A stretch of DNA of 64,000 nt, taken from contig NVXM01000030.1 of NCBI GenBank assembly GCA_002733865.1, positions 1-64,000 of the forward strand. The letters run 5' to 3'. Shown in pieces: positions 7,166 through 15,767 of this stretch (position 1 is the first letter of the stretch; each line of letters begins with the position of its first letter). The position numbers and the translations under genes are program-made. Source of the DNA: Sphingopyxis sp. (GTDB lineage Bacteria; Pseudomonadota; Alphaproteobacteria; Sphingomonadales; Sphingomonadaceae). Below the pieces are notes generated by a model. The model was not told the origin of the DNA, did not search any database, and worked only from the letters and a program-made list of their open reading frames with translations.

Positions 7166-10100
7166 TCAGACGGCCAGGGCGGGTAGAATGATCGATGCTT
7201 TGGAGACCGGCACGAACAGTCGCGTGCGGTAACGAATGATCTCGGTGAAACAGCCCATGGTTTTGTACCAGTCGAGCCGATCAGGCGCGTATCCCGTAAG
7301 TTCGAGCCGTTGCTCGCCTCCGACCAGCGAGCGTTTGACGATTACCGCGTCATGACTGGCAAGAGGCTGCGGCGTGCCGCTCGCCAAAACCAGCTTCCCC
7401 AGTTCGTCTGGTAAGGGACCGGCCACCCCTGCCAGTCCGAACGTTTCGGCAATCTTGGCGAGATCGACATCGAGCACTTCGCGCCCGATGATCGACCGGC
7501 CGTCCTCGGCAACGAACCGGGTGACGCAAACATGATCTCCCGGCAAGCGATTCCAGACCGGCAAAAGCAGCCCAGTTGCGAGGTGGAGGCGCTCGGTCAC
7601 TGGCGAAGCGGCTGCCTTAACTTCCTCGGTGCACCAGGCCTTGGTGAACTCGGTCACGCCGATCTCCTCCCACAAGCTTTCACCGAGTGCCTCGATCGTC
7701 CAGTTAGCCGATTTGAGCGGCCGGAGCAGCCGACGGCGTTCGATCACCGCGCCATCATCGGCAATGAGCCGCCGGGCCGGGACCGAGAGAGCAACCTTGC
7801 CCGATCGCGCATTGCGTAACGGGATGGCATGAAGCGACCCGATCTCGTGCATCCGCACGAGACGCTTCAGTCGGAGCGGGCGTAGGTGGCGTTTCACCCC
7901 AAGCGAGACCAGGCGGGTTTCTGCGCCGGTAACAGGATCGGCTCGCAAAAGCTCGTCGCTGAGAACTTCGAAGCTATCGACGCGAACCGTCTCAAGGCCC
8001 AGATCGAGAGTTCCAGCTTCGCGCGCTGCCTCGATTCGCGCTTCGACCAACCCCAGATATTCATCGAAGATAGAATTTTGGAGCGCAATCGGCAGAGCAA
8101 GGATGCGGTTGAGCCAGCGCTGGATAGTCGGAAGGTTGTCGGTCAGCCCGCCATCGGGATTCTCGAGCCGAAGGCCGGTTCGCTCGACGAAATCGCCGAA
8201 GCTCGTCGCCTCCAGCTTGCCATCATAGAGCAGGTGGAACCAACGGCTGAGTGCATCCCTAGCATAATCGCTTTCGAGATTATCGGTCGGATCGAAGAGG
8301 TTCTGACCGCCGGTCTGGCGCTGTCCTCGCGTCAGGGCACCAAGGCTGTCGAGCCTGCGAGCGATGGTCGAGATAAACCGCCGTTCGCCCTTCACATCGG
8401 TGGTCACCGGTCGGAACAGCGGGGCCGAGGCCTGGTTGGTGCGGTTGGTACGACCGAGCCCCTGGATTGCATTGTCCGCCCGCCAGCCCGGTTCGAGCAG
8501 GAAGTGGACGCGGCGCTGCTGGTTCTGGCAGTCGAGATCGGCATGAAAGGAACGCCCGGTCCCGCCAGCATCAGAAAAGATGAGGATGCGCTTCGTGCCC
8601 TCCATGAAGCTCTGCGCTTCGGCGACATTGGCACTGCCGCTTCGCCGTTCGAGCCGCTGCTGCCCATCCCTGCCGATAACGAGCCTGCGGCTGCGCCCGG
8701 TTACTTCGGCGACCGCCCCGGTCCCAAAATGCTCGATGATCGCGTCGAGCGCTGTGGCGATTGGAGGAAGCGCGCAAAGCTGTTCGATCAGCGCATCGCG
8801 CGCGGCAATGGCACGCGAGCAAAGAACCGGATTACCGTCGTCATCGCTCATCGCTTCGGAGCGCAGATTGCCGTCCTCGTCGGTAAAGACCTGCATCAGG
8901 CGCACCGGGAAGCTCTTGGCGAGATAGTCGATGACGTATTCGCGCGGACTAAGGTCGATATCGAGCGCCTCGCGTTCCTCGTCGCTGAGATCGGCGAGGC
9001 GGCGTTCGAGCATGGCCTCGGCGGTCGAGACCAGTTGCACGACGACCGAGTGATCCTCGCCGAGCGCTTCTTCCATGGCCGGGATCAGGCTCGGCAGTTT
9101 CATCGAGAGCAGCAGCTGGGCAAAGAAGCGCTGCTTGGTGCCTTCGAAGATCGACAGCGCCGCAGCCTTGGCATTGCGATTGAGCGTATCGCCGCTGTCC
9201 TCGTCGACGACTCGTGTGGCTTCGAGCGCGTCATCGAGATTGCGGTGAATGATCGCCCAGGCTTCGGCATAGGCGTCGTAGATACTGATCTGCGCTTCGG
9301 TCAGGCAATGCTCGAGGATTTCGTATTCGACACCGGCAAAGGACAGCGCGCGGGCGAGATAAAGACCCTGCGCTTTCAGGTCGCGCGCAACCAGTTCCAT
9401 CGCTGCGACCCCGCCGGCGCGGATATCGCTCATGAAGGCTTCGTGGGTTGGGAATGCGGTCTCCGGTCCCCACAGCCCGAGCCTCGCGGTGTAGCCGAGA
9501 TTGCCGATCTCGGAGGCACCGGTGGCCGAAGCATAAAGCACGCGGGCACGCGGCAGGTGATTTTGCAGCCGAAGACCCGCCATCCCCTGCTCCGAACCCT
9601 TGACCTTGCCGCGCGTGCTCGAAGACCCAAGCGCATTGGCCATGGCATGGGACTCGTCGAAGGCAATCACGCCTCCGAACTCTTCGCCCGCCCAGGCAAG
9701 GATCTGGTCGAGCCGCGTGTCGTCGGCGCGGCCCGAGCGCAGCGTCGGATAGGTGACGAACAGAATGCCTTCGGGCAGCGTTACGGGTCGCCCGAGCTTC
9801 CAGCGCGCGAGGGGTTGGATATCGAGCGGCAGTCCGCCAAGTGCTTCCCAGTCGCGGCGTGCATCTTCCAGCAGCGCCTCGTTCTTGGTGATCCAGATAT
9901 GCCGACGTTCGCCCGCGAGCCAACGGTCCATCATCACAGCCGCAATCTGCCGCCCCTTGCCCGCTCCGGTCCCATCGCCAAGGAAGAAGCCCTGCCGATA
10001 GGCGTGGCCGTCTTCGGCCAGCTCGAGCATCGTGCCTTCCTGACTCGGTCGGAATCGGGCCGGTAGATCGCGGGCAAATGCCTGGCACGCATAAATCAGC

Positions 10101-11401
10101 GTCTCGCACTGTGCCGCGGATAGAAGTTTGTCCGCTTTCCAGTTGGCGGGCAGCAGCGGTCGGACATCCGGAACAGGTGCCGCGACCGATCCCATTGCGA
10201 CCGATTCCACCAGGGGAGTGGGATGCATCGAAGCATCGGCAAACGCTACGCGGCTTGGCCGATATGGGAGATAGATACCTGTCTGCTCAGGCACAGGTGC
10301 AGCTTCCGCTCGTGCGGCATAGCTGAGTTCGACCGCATCGGTCCCAGCGACTGGCGTCGTCGCGAAGGGTGCAGAAGGTCGGATCGCTGCGCGGTGCTCC
10401 ACGGACCTCGACATCGTGCGCACCGGCAAGCGACGCACTTCAGCCGATATCAAGGCGCGAGGCGGAAGATCGGCGAGAAGCGCATGGAACTCGCCCAACT
10501 CGGACGTATCGCCGGTGATCGGTCGGCTTTTACCCGTCGGGATTTTGTCGATCACGACCAGCCGGACAGCGATCCCCGTGCCCGTCCGAGTGAACATCCG
10601 CTGCAACCGGACATCGAGCCGCAGCGAAGCCTCGTCCTGTGCCTTGGCAAAGCGCGAAGCATCGAAACCATCTGGCATGGTCGCGACAATCCTGCCGCCA
10701 CAAACGCAAGCTCTGAATGCGCTTCGGAGATGGCGCAATGCTGTACCACCGTCGCTGCCGCGTTCCTCGCTACGCGCAAAGGGCGGGTTCATCAGGATGA
10801 CCGAGGGGATTGGGCCGCAATGCAAGTCGGCAATAAGTTCGCCATCGTGGGAGCTGATTGCGGCCTTCGGAAAGATGTGTGCCAGGCCGCCGCGTCTGCC
10901 AGCATCGATCTCGTTTAGAGTAAGCGATGCGGCTTGGCCGTAGGCCCAGATCGCGAGAGCACCATTGCCGGCGGAGGGTTCGAGCAGCGTATCCCGTGAT
11001 GAAAGCGCCGCGGCTTTCGCAAGCAGCCAGGCCAGCATCGGCGGGGTCGAAAATTGCTGAAGTTCGACTTGGGCTTCGCTGCGCACATGACGAGGTGGTA
11101 GAGCCGCCTCTAGCCAGTCGAAGCGCGCTTCCGCTTCGTGGAAGCCGGTCGTCAGATCGATGCGCGAAGATTCACGCAGCCAGAGCAGGGAGCCGATCTC
11201 GATCGCGTTATTGTAATCGTCGATGGTCCAGGCGCTGCCCCAGTCCAGAACTCCGGTCTCGCCAGCGAACAAAGCGGAAATTTCGGCTCGGGTAAGGTGA
11301 CGTCCAGAAGCGAGACGCTCGGCGATTTGAGCGCCAATGGCGCAGGCCAACGGAACGGCCTGAGGTTTCTGGCAAGCGGGAAAAAGGTCTGACTGGAACA
11401 T
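7166..11401 (-). CDS. N6-type DNA methylase fused to strawberry notch-like helicase
   Basis: 1411 residues. The N-terminal third is an N6-adenine-type methyltransferase fold with motif I LLEPSAGNG (139-147) and the catalytic-type MNPPF (204-208). Central and C-terminal parts match the strawberry-notch SF2 helicase family: Walker A-like GDGTGAGKG (475-483), DESH box (about 582-585), and a helicase-C-like portion with SDAGGTGRSFHADL and an arginine-finger-like QGLGRTNRTNQ. Bacterial proteins of this type are frequent on conjugative plasmids and phages of alphaproteobacteria; the methylase part may be inactive or may modify element DNA to resist host restriction. The start follows ATCAGGAGG. Opposite-strand open frames here are shadows. 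Confidence 0.9.
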   Translation of the reverse strand: MFQSDLFPACQKPQAVPLACAIGAQIAERLASGRHLTRAEISALFAGETGVLDWGSAWTIDDYNNAIEIGSLLWLRESSRIDLTTGFHEAEARFDWLEAALPPRHVRSEAQVELQQFSTPPMLAWLLAKAAALSSRDTLLEPSAGNGALAIWAYGQAASLTLNEIDAGRRGGLAHIFPKAAISSHDGELIADLHCGPIPSVILMNPPFARSEERGSDGGTALRHLRSAFRACVCGGRIVATMPDGFDASRFAKAQDEASLRLDVRLQRMFTRTGTGIAVRLVVIDKIPTGKSRPITGDTSELGEFHALLADLPPRALISAEVRRLPVRTMSRSVEHRAAIRPSAPFATTPVAGTDAVELSYAARAEAAPVPEQTGIYLPYRPSRVAFADASMHPTPLVESVAMGSVAAPVPDVRPLLPANWKADKLLSAAQCETLIYACQAFARDLPARFRPSQEGTMLELAEDGHAYRQGFFLGDGTGAGKGRQIAAVMMDRWLAGERRHIWITKNEALLEDARRDWEALGGLPLDIQPLARWKLGRPVTLPEGILFVTYPTLRSGRADDTRLDQILAWAGEEFGGVIAFDESHAMANALGSSSTRGKVKGSEQGMAGLRLQNHLPRARVLYASATGASEIGNLGYTARLGLWGPETAFPTHEAFMSDIRAGGVAAMELVARDLKAQGLYLARALSFAGVEYEILEHCLTEAQISIYDAYAEAWAIIHRNLDDALEATRVVDEDSGDTLNRNAKAAALSIFEGTKQRFFAQLLLSMKLPSLIPAMEEALGEDHSVVVQLVSTAEAMLERRLADLSDEEREALDIDLSPREYVIDYLAKSFPVRLMQVFTDEDGNLRSEAMSDDDGNPVLCSRAIAARDALIEQLCALPPIATALDAIIEHFGTGAVAEVTGRSRRLVIGRDGQQRLERRSGSANVAEAQSFMEGTKRILIFSDAGGTGRSFHADLDCQNQQRRVHFLLEPGWRADNAIQGLGRTNRTNQASAPLFRPVTTDVKGERRFISTIARRLDSLGALTRGQRQTGGQNLFDPTDNLESDYARDALSRWFHLLYDGKLEATSFGDFVERTGLRLENPDGGLTDNLPTIQRWLNRILALPIALQNSIFDEYLGLVEARIEAAREAGTLDLGLETVRVDSFEVLSDELLRADPVTGAETRLVSLGVKRHLRPLRLKRLVRMHEIGSLHAIPLRNARSGKVALSVPARRLIADDGAVIERRRLLRPLKSANWTIEALGESLWEEIGVTEFTKAWCTEEVKAAASPVTERLHLATGLLLPVWNRLPGDHVCVTRFVAEDGRSIIGREVLDVDLAKIAETFGLAGVAGPLPDELGKLVLASGTPQPLASHDAVIVKRSLVGGEQRLELTGYAPDRLDWYKTMGCFTEIIRYRTRLFVPVSKASIILPALAV

Positions 11402-11482
11402 GGCTTATCGTCCTCCTGATTGAGGCATCGGGACACGCGCCCTTTGCCGGATCAGGAATTCAAAAAGCCCTCTCTCCTCTTA
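11402..11482 (-). promoter_or_regulatory. Shared-type 5' leader of the strawberry-notch gene
   Basis: Minus strand: the purine tract TAAGAGGAGAGAGGGCTTTT (from 11482) starts at the stop codon of the upstream Toprim gene; a GGCA..GGG/CCC..TGCC hairpin occupies about 11424-11448; then ATCAGGAGG precedes the start. Compare the leaders of ardC and parB. Confidence 0.5.
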
Positions 11483-12391
11483 CCGCATTGCCTTACGCCG
11501 CAGCCATGCCTGGAGTTCGTCGTTCCAGTCGGTGCCTCGCGCAGACGGCTTCCGGATATGGAACGTCCGGCCATCACACGCATTAGCGGATAGGCCCCGT
11601 TCGACTGCGAGATCACCACCGCTATCGTAATCGACGAAGAGATGAAGCTCGCTCACGCTTTCGGGAATGCTGACCAGACCGAAGCGCTCATTGCCCAGTG
11701 CTGCCCAGACGGGGATGCCGGTCAGGGCATAGGCCGACATTGCGCTCTCGATCCCTTCGGCGAGTCCGAGTTTACCATCCACCGGGGCGAAGAGCCGAAC
11801 GGCAGCTTCACCTAGCGAGCCAAGAGCCCGTTTGGGTTTGTCGAAACCAGCCTTCGCGCAGCTGTCCCGCGAGAGGAAGGTCCGGTGGATAGCGATCGGT
11901 CCCTCGTCGAGACTGACCGTAGCAATCATTGCGGGTAGGTAGCGGGTGCGCCCTTTGGGGCCGAGCGGTGTTCGCGGATGAAACCGAAGAGCAGAAGAGG
12001 CGGCGAGGATGCCGCGGCTCTCGAGATAGGCCTTGGCCGGGCTGGGACGCAAAGGCTCCGCTTCGCGCCAGATCCTCAACGCCGCCGCTGAAGGATTGCG
12101 TTTTTCATTCGGCTCGGAACGGACTACTGACGAAGAGTCCGAGAATAGGATGGAAGCGTTGAAGCCCTCGCGTGCCAGCGCAGCAAGCACTGCCTGCTGA
12201 TCGCAACCGGCAAAGCAGTGAAAAAGGATGGCTTTGCGACCGAGCGTCACGCCCAACGATGGCGTGCTGTCATCATGTGCAGGACAACAGGCCATGCCCT
12301 TCGTGCCCGACCATCTGCCGCCTCGACTTTCGCAGATACGGCGTGCGGTCCCTTCCAGTGAGGTGGGTCTTGTCGTTTCATGAGTGGGCAT
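11480..12391 (-). CDS. CHC2-type zinc finger / Toprim domain protein (primase-like)
   Basis: 303 residues. An N-terminal CHC2-like zinc ribbon is visible as CCPAHDDSTPSL (about 35-46) followed by FHCFAGC (about 57-63), the pattern of DnaG-type primases. The C-terminal half is a Toprim-type domain: GLAEGIESAMSAYALTG supplies the acidic strand-loop, and LHLFVDYDSGGD the DxD-like metal site. No helicase or polymerase core is present, so it is a compact plasmid primase-like protein of unproven activity. It stands at the head of the leftward element block, and its stop overlaps the leader of the next gene. The region before it has a weaker purine tract and hairpin (12410-12442). Confidence 0.85.
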   Translation of the reverse strand: MPTHETTRPTSLEGTARRICESRGGRWSGTKGMACCPAHDDSTPSLGVTLGRKAILFHCFAGCDQQAVLAALAREGFNASILFSDSSSVVRSEPNEKRNPSAAALRIWREAEPLRPSPAKAYLESRGILAASSALRFHPRTPLGPKGRTRYLPAMIATVSLDEGPIAIHRTFLSRDSCAKAGFDKPKRALGSLGEAAVRLFAPVDGKLGLAEGIESAMSAYALTGIPVWAALGNERFGLVSIPESVSELHLFVDYDSGGDLAVERGLSANACDGRTFHIRKPSARGTDWNDELQAWLRRKAMR

Positions 12392-12409
12392 GGGTTATGC
12401 GGTCCTTTT

Positions 12410-12442
12410 GGCTCGCTCCCCACAGCCTACCTCTGCTCTTAC
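12410..12442 (-). promoter_or_regulatory. Degenerate copy of the shared leader before the Toprim gene
   Basis: Minus strand GTAAGAGCAGAGGTAGGC resembles the purine tract of the other leaders and overlaps a short GGCT/AGCC hairpin (12410-12427). The ATCAGGAG element is missing here; AAAAGGA takes its place. Confidence 0.35.
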
Positions 12443-12508
12443 TGACGTCCGCAGTACCCTGACAGGAAGCGGCGACCGCAACAGCTTGTCGTGTCTGGTC
12501 ATAGAATG

Positions 12509-12522
12509 CATGACATATCATG
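12509..12522. promoter_or_regulatory. Palindromic operator 1 of the hip operon
   Basis: CATGACATATCATG: 5-bp arms CATGA/TCATG around a 4-bp centre, the exact reverse complement of the second copy at 12541-12554. The copies are 32 bp apart, about three helical turns. A fair -35 candidate (ATGACA, 12510-12515) overlaps it with a -10-like TAAATT 17 bp downstream, so a bound HipB could block transcription. Confidence 0.7.
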
Positions 12523-12540
12523 CTCTATTGCATAAATTAA

Positions 12541-12554
12541 CATGATATGTCATG
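12541..12554. promoter_or_regulatory. Palindromic operator 2 of the hip operon
   Basis: CATGATATGTCATG, the inverted copy of operator 1. It overlaps the first possible ATG of hipB (12542). Twin palindromes at helical phase are the usual arrangement for HipB-like autorepressors. Confidence 0.7.
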
Positions 12555-12904
12555 TACTGCCTATGCCACGCGCCTCCAGAGCCGCCAGCGGACTGCCGCC
12601 ACAAAGCCAGCGAGCTATAACTCAGCTCGGCAAGGACATCGCGCTTGCCCGGCGTCGCCGCAAAATGCCGCAGCGGTTGATGGCGGAACGAATGCTGGTG
12701 TCGGTTCAGACACTTCAGCGGCTCGAAGCTGGTGATCCGACAGTTGGTCTCGCAGTCCTTGTGAGCGCATTGCATGTGCTGGGAATGACTCAGCGCCTCG
12801 CCAGTCTGGTTGCGCCTGAGAGCGATCGCACGGGCATAAGCGAGGATCTCTCGCGCTTGCCCGAGCGAACGCATACAGCCAGCGATGACGAACTGGATTT
12901 CTGA
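12542..12904 (+). CDS. hipB: HipB-like XRE-family antitoxin/autorepressor
   Basis: 120 residues from the ATG at 12542, or 113 from the ATG at 12563. The first ATG lies inside operator 2 and neither has a clear ribosome-binding site, so the start is uncertain. Residues of about 30-75 are a Cro/CI-type helix-turn-helix: LGKDIALARRRRKMPQ, then QRLMAERMLVSVQTLQRLEA and the GDPTVGLAVL turn typical of HipB relatives. The C-terminus is acidic (DDELDF), as in antitoxins that reach into the toxin. It is 6 bp ahead of hipA. It probably binds the twin palindromes and neutralises HipA. Confidence 0.85.
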   Translation: MICHVLPMPRASRAASGLPPQSQRAITQLGKDIALARRRRKMPQRLMAERMLVSVQTLQRLEAGDPTVGLAVLVSALHVLGMTQRLASLVAPESDRTGISEDLSRLPERTHTASDDELDF

Positions 12905-12910
12905 TCGGTC

Positions 12911-14161
12911 ATGACAATCGTCCGCTCCTACGTATTCGTCCATCTTCCCAAAGGTCCTGTCCCGGCGGGACTACTGACGATGACCGACGAACCGCGCAAC
13001 CAATTTGCCACGTTCGCTTATGGCCGCCGGTATCTTGAGCGTCCTGACCGGATCCCCGTCGATCCGGTGGCCCTTCCGCTGCACGATGCCGGGACCAGCC
13101 GGACCTTCCGCACAGAGGAAGGGTTTGCTGTCTTCGGCGGCATCCGCGACGCCGCTCCCGATGGCTGGGGCCAATATCTTATGTACAAGGCTATGGGCGA
13201 CCGTCTGCCAAGCGAGATCGACCTCATCCTTGCTTCCGGAGAACATCGCGTTGGCGCGCTCGCATTCCGGCCTACTCCGGAGCGACCGGAGCGCATCACT
13301 CCATGGGGCGACGGTCCCGCTCCGGGCGAAGAGTTCACCCTCGCTGAACTCGCCGAGGCAGCAGAACGAGCACAACACGTCGACGAGCTCGACGAGAACC
13401 TGCGCGCACTGCTTGCTGCCGGTTCGTCGCTTGGCGGCGCGCGTCCGAAGGCGGCAACGCAAATCGGCGATCGACCCTGGATCGCCAAGTTCCAGAAGCG
13501 CGGCGACAGCTTTCCTGAATGCCGCGTAGAGCTGGCGACTATGCAGCTGGCCAGCGAATGCGGCCTCAACGTGCCCGCGCTCGATTTCCGCTGTGTCCTG
13601 GACCGCGATATCTATCTGATCGAACGGTTCGACCGCGTGCCGCATGGCAACTGGCTCGAACGGCGACCGTTCGCGTCGGGGCTGACCATGCTGGGCGCGC
13701 ATGAAAGCGAGGTAAGCAGCTACAGTTACGCTGATCTCGCTGGCGCGATACGTCAGCACGGGACGCAGGTCCGCGCAGACCTCCATGAGCTGTTCCGCCG
13801 AATGGTGTTCAATATTCTCGTAACGAATGACGATGACCACCTGCGCAATCACGGATTTCTTTTCGACGGAACTGGCTGGCGGTTGTCTCCACTCTACGAT
13901 GTCGTCCCCAAACCGCAGGTGGGGCTGGAGCGACGCCTTGTGCTGGGCGTTGGTCCGGAAGGACGCAATGCGACCATCGGAAATGCGCTTGCCGGAGCAG
14001 CAGTATTCGATCTCGGCCCCGAGGAGGCCTCGGCCATGACCGAAGAGTTGCGCGTGATGGTTGCAGCGCGCTGGCAGCCATTGTTCGAAGAGGCGGGGTT
14101 AAGTCCTGCGGACAGAGGCCGCTTTGCCACCTGCTTCCGGTTAGCAATCGAAGATGGCTAG
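12911..14161 (+). CDS. hipA: HipA-family Ser/Thr kinase toxin
   Basis: 416 residues. The HipA N-terminal subdomain runs to about residue 110. The Gly-rich/phospho-loop region GSSLGGARPKA is at about 171-181, the catalytic loop NDDDHLRNH at about 306-314 and the metal-binding LSPLYDV at about 325-331, so the kinase residues appear intact. HipA kinases phosphorylate tRNA synthetases or other targets and arrest growth; which target applies here is unknown. It follows hipB by 6 bp and overlaps the next gene by 8 bp (ATGGCTAG), so the three genes are probably one coupled unit. Confidence 0.9.
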   Translation: MTIVRSYVFVHLPKGPVPAGLLTMTDEPRNQFATFAYGRRYLERPDRIPVDPVALPLHDAGTSRTFRTEEGFAVFGGIRDAAPDGWGQYLMYKAMGDRLPSEIDLILASGEHRVGALAFRPTPERPERITPWGDGPAPGEEFTLAELAEAAERAQHVDELDENLRALLAAGSSLGGARPKAATQIGDRPWIAKFQKRGDSFPECRVELATMQLASECGLNVPALDFRCVLDRDIYLIERFDRVPHGNWLERRPFASGLTMLGAHESEVSSYSYADLAGAIRQHGTQVRADLHELFRRMVFNILVTNDDDHLRNHGFLFDGTGWRLSPLYDVVPKPQVGLERRLVLGVGPEGRNATIGNALAGAAVFDLGPEEASAMTEELRVMVAARWQPLFEEAGLSPADRGRFATCFRLAIEDG

Positions 14162-15380
14162 GCAACCTCCCTCTACTTGCCATCACCCAGACCGCGCCTG
14201 CCTCAATCAGCATGAACTGATCCGCAAATACCGTTGTGCGGATTGCGGCGCGGTGATGATGTGTGCCTGCGACGAGGTGCGCGGGCATCGCTTTCTGCCG
14301 CATCAACTAAGCGAGGGCTGCGAACTCGATACGCAGGAGCGGGTGCCGGTAACGCATGGCTTCCAAGAGGGAGTTTGTAGTGAATGCCGTGGATTGCCCG
14401 CCGATCCGGCACCAGCAGCGGCGATCCACGGGCGCACCAGCAAGATCAGGCGGTACTATTGGCGCGAGCTGTTCTTTGCCAAAGAAGCTGCACTGCACGA
14501 TTGGGACTCAGAGCATCCGGACGCGACTCACGATGAGCGGCGCTCTGCGCAGTCCGCAATAGAAAAAGCGGTGCTGCAGGATATCAAAGAGCTGCACGCG
14601 AGCGCACCCAAATATGCTTTCACTGAAAAGTCACAGGCAGAAGTGATCGATCAATACTCGGTCGAAGTGGAACCTCTGCAGGCGACATATGCCAAGGTCG
14701 GACGGAAGGGCGCTCAGATCGTAGTTGGCGACGAGATAATCAGCGCCGAAGAATTCGCTTTGCGGCACTATTCCGGGCAGGGCTGGCAAGTCCTGCAGCT
14801 TGAAAGCGTTCCCTTCCACGCACTGTTCGGCGTGATGATGTGGATAGTCATCCAGGATCCAATCGACCCTAAGAATCGGATTGTAAGTTTCGGTGATCGT
14901 ACTGCGTATGAAGAGCGGCGAACGAAGGAACCGATCTGGACACATTTGCCGAGCGACTTTGGGTCTGCAGGCTATGGAATCCGGCGCGCAACAGCGATCG
15001 AGAAACATTTCGACGAATTTCTGCACGACGACGATCTTGAGTGGTTATTCGACTATTGGCGGTTCCACAGCGAAAACCTGCGTCAGTATCTCTGGGCACA
15101 TCGACCGGAGGATGTCGAGCGAGCTCGCAAGTTGCTCGAGATTTTACCACCTCAAACAATCAAAGCCATTCTGCACTATCTCGTGCAAGACTACTGGGGC
15201 CGATATCTGGGATGGCCGGACTTGCTACTGCACCGCGAAGGGGAGTTCCGGTTCGTCGAGGTTAAGTCGTCCTCGGACAGGCTGAGCGATGATCAGAAGC
15301 GATGGATCGCTGACAATCATGATGTTCTCAAGCTGCCCTTTTCCATAGCCAAGATTCACCGGATCGCCAGCCAGGCCTAG
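14154..15380 (+). CDS. VRR-NUC domain nuclease with Cys-rich N-terminus, third gene of the hip operon
   Basis: 408 residues. The C-terminus is a VRR-NUC (PD-(D/E)XK-type) nuclease: GWPDLLL with Asp at about 356, FVEVKS with Glu 369 and Lys 371, and a downstream DDQKRW with Gln 381. The N-terminal ~80 residues contain nine Cys plus several His (Cys 9, 16, 28, 31, 37, 39, 56, 75, 78), suggesting one or two zinc-binding modules. The middle ~200 residues are unrecognised, with a conserved-looking GWQVLQLESVPFHALFG segment. VRR-NUC proteins include Fan1-like and phage/restriction nucleases. Its start lies inside hipA, so it is translationally coupled. A DNA-damaging effector or defence component is inferred from context; function unproven. 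Confidence 0.75.
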   Translation: MARQPPSTCHHPDRACLNQHELIRKYRCADCGAVMMCACDEVRGHRFLPHQLSEGCELDTQERVPVTHGFQEGVCSECRGLPADPAPAAAIHGRTSKIRRYYWRELFFAKEAALHDWDSEHPDATHDERRSAQSAIEKAVLQDIKELHASAPKYAFTEKSQAEVIDQYSVEVEPLQATYAKVGRKGAQIVVGDEIISAEEFALRHYSGQGWQVLQLESVPFHALFGVMMWIVIQDPIDPKNRIVSFGDRTAYEERRTKEPIWTHLPSDFGSAGYGIRRATAIEKHFDEFLHDDDLEWLFDYWRFHSENLRQYLWAHRPEDVERARKLLEILPPQTIKAILHYLVQDYWGRYLGWPDLLLHREGEFRFVEVKSSSDRLSDDQKRWIADNHDVLKLPFSIAKIHRIASQA

Positions 15381-15767
15381 TTGCGATCGTAAGGCGCCCT
15401 TCAGCACTCAACGTCGAGAGAATAGCACTTAGTAATTCAAATTTGCTTGGTGATTACCCGGTGATTGCCAGCAAAGTTTTTGAGGTTCGAAATTTCCGAT
15501 ATTAGATAATATTTTCAGCGTTTTAATGTACTTAAGTATATAAAATCTGGTATTTTCGCTATCGGCGCAAATAAACCATGGCGTAATTAACGATTAAGGT
15601 TGGAGTACCCCGATTTTCGCGGGTTTTTGGCCATATCAACCCACATTTAACCATGAATCTAAAGCATCATGTGATGCCAAAGCTTAACCTTCCTTGTTTA
15701 TCCAACGCTTAACCAACGATTTGGTGACGCGAATATATAACGAGTACTGGGAGGAACACAGGCAGTC
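15381..15767. other. AT-rich intergenic region at the element/chromosome edge
   Basis: No gene seen. The centre is strikingly AT-rich (about 15475-15600). Toward the next gene there are TTAACC motifs at about 15647-15652 (within TTAACCATG), 15684-15689 and 15709-15714, plus TTAACGATTAAGG near 15587. TTAACCAT-like half-sites are those of the alphaproteobacterial regulator CtrA. No direct repeat or tRNA marking an attachment site was found. Confidence 0.5.

Noticed and set aside
7886..10066. 726-codon plus-strand open frame
   Set aside because: Opposite the strawberry-notch gene; no motif, no ribosome-binding site.
15605..15628. Possible terminator CCCCGATTTTCGCGGG followed by T's
   Set aside because: Only about 4 base pairs in the stem and far from the preceding stop.
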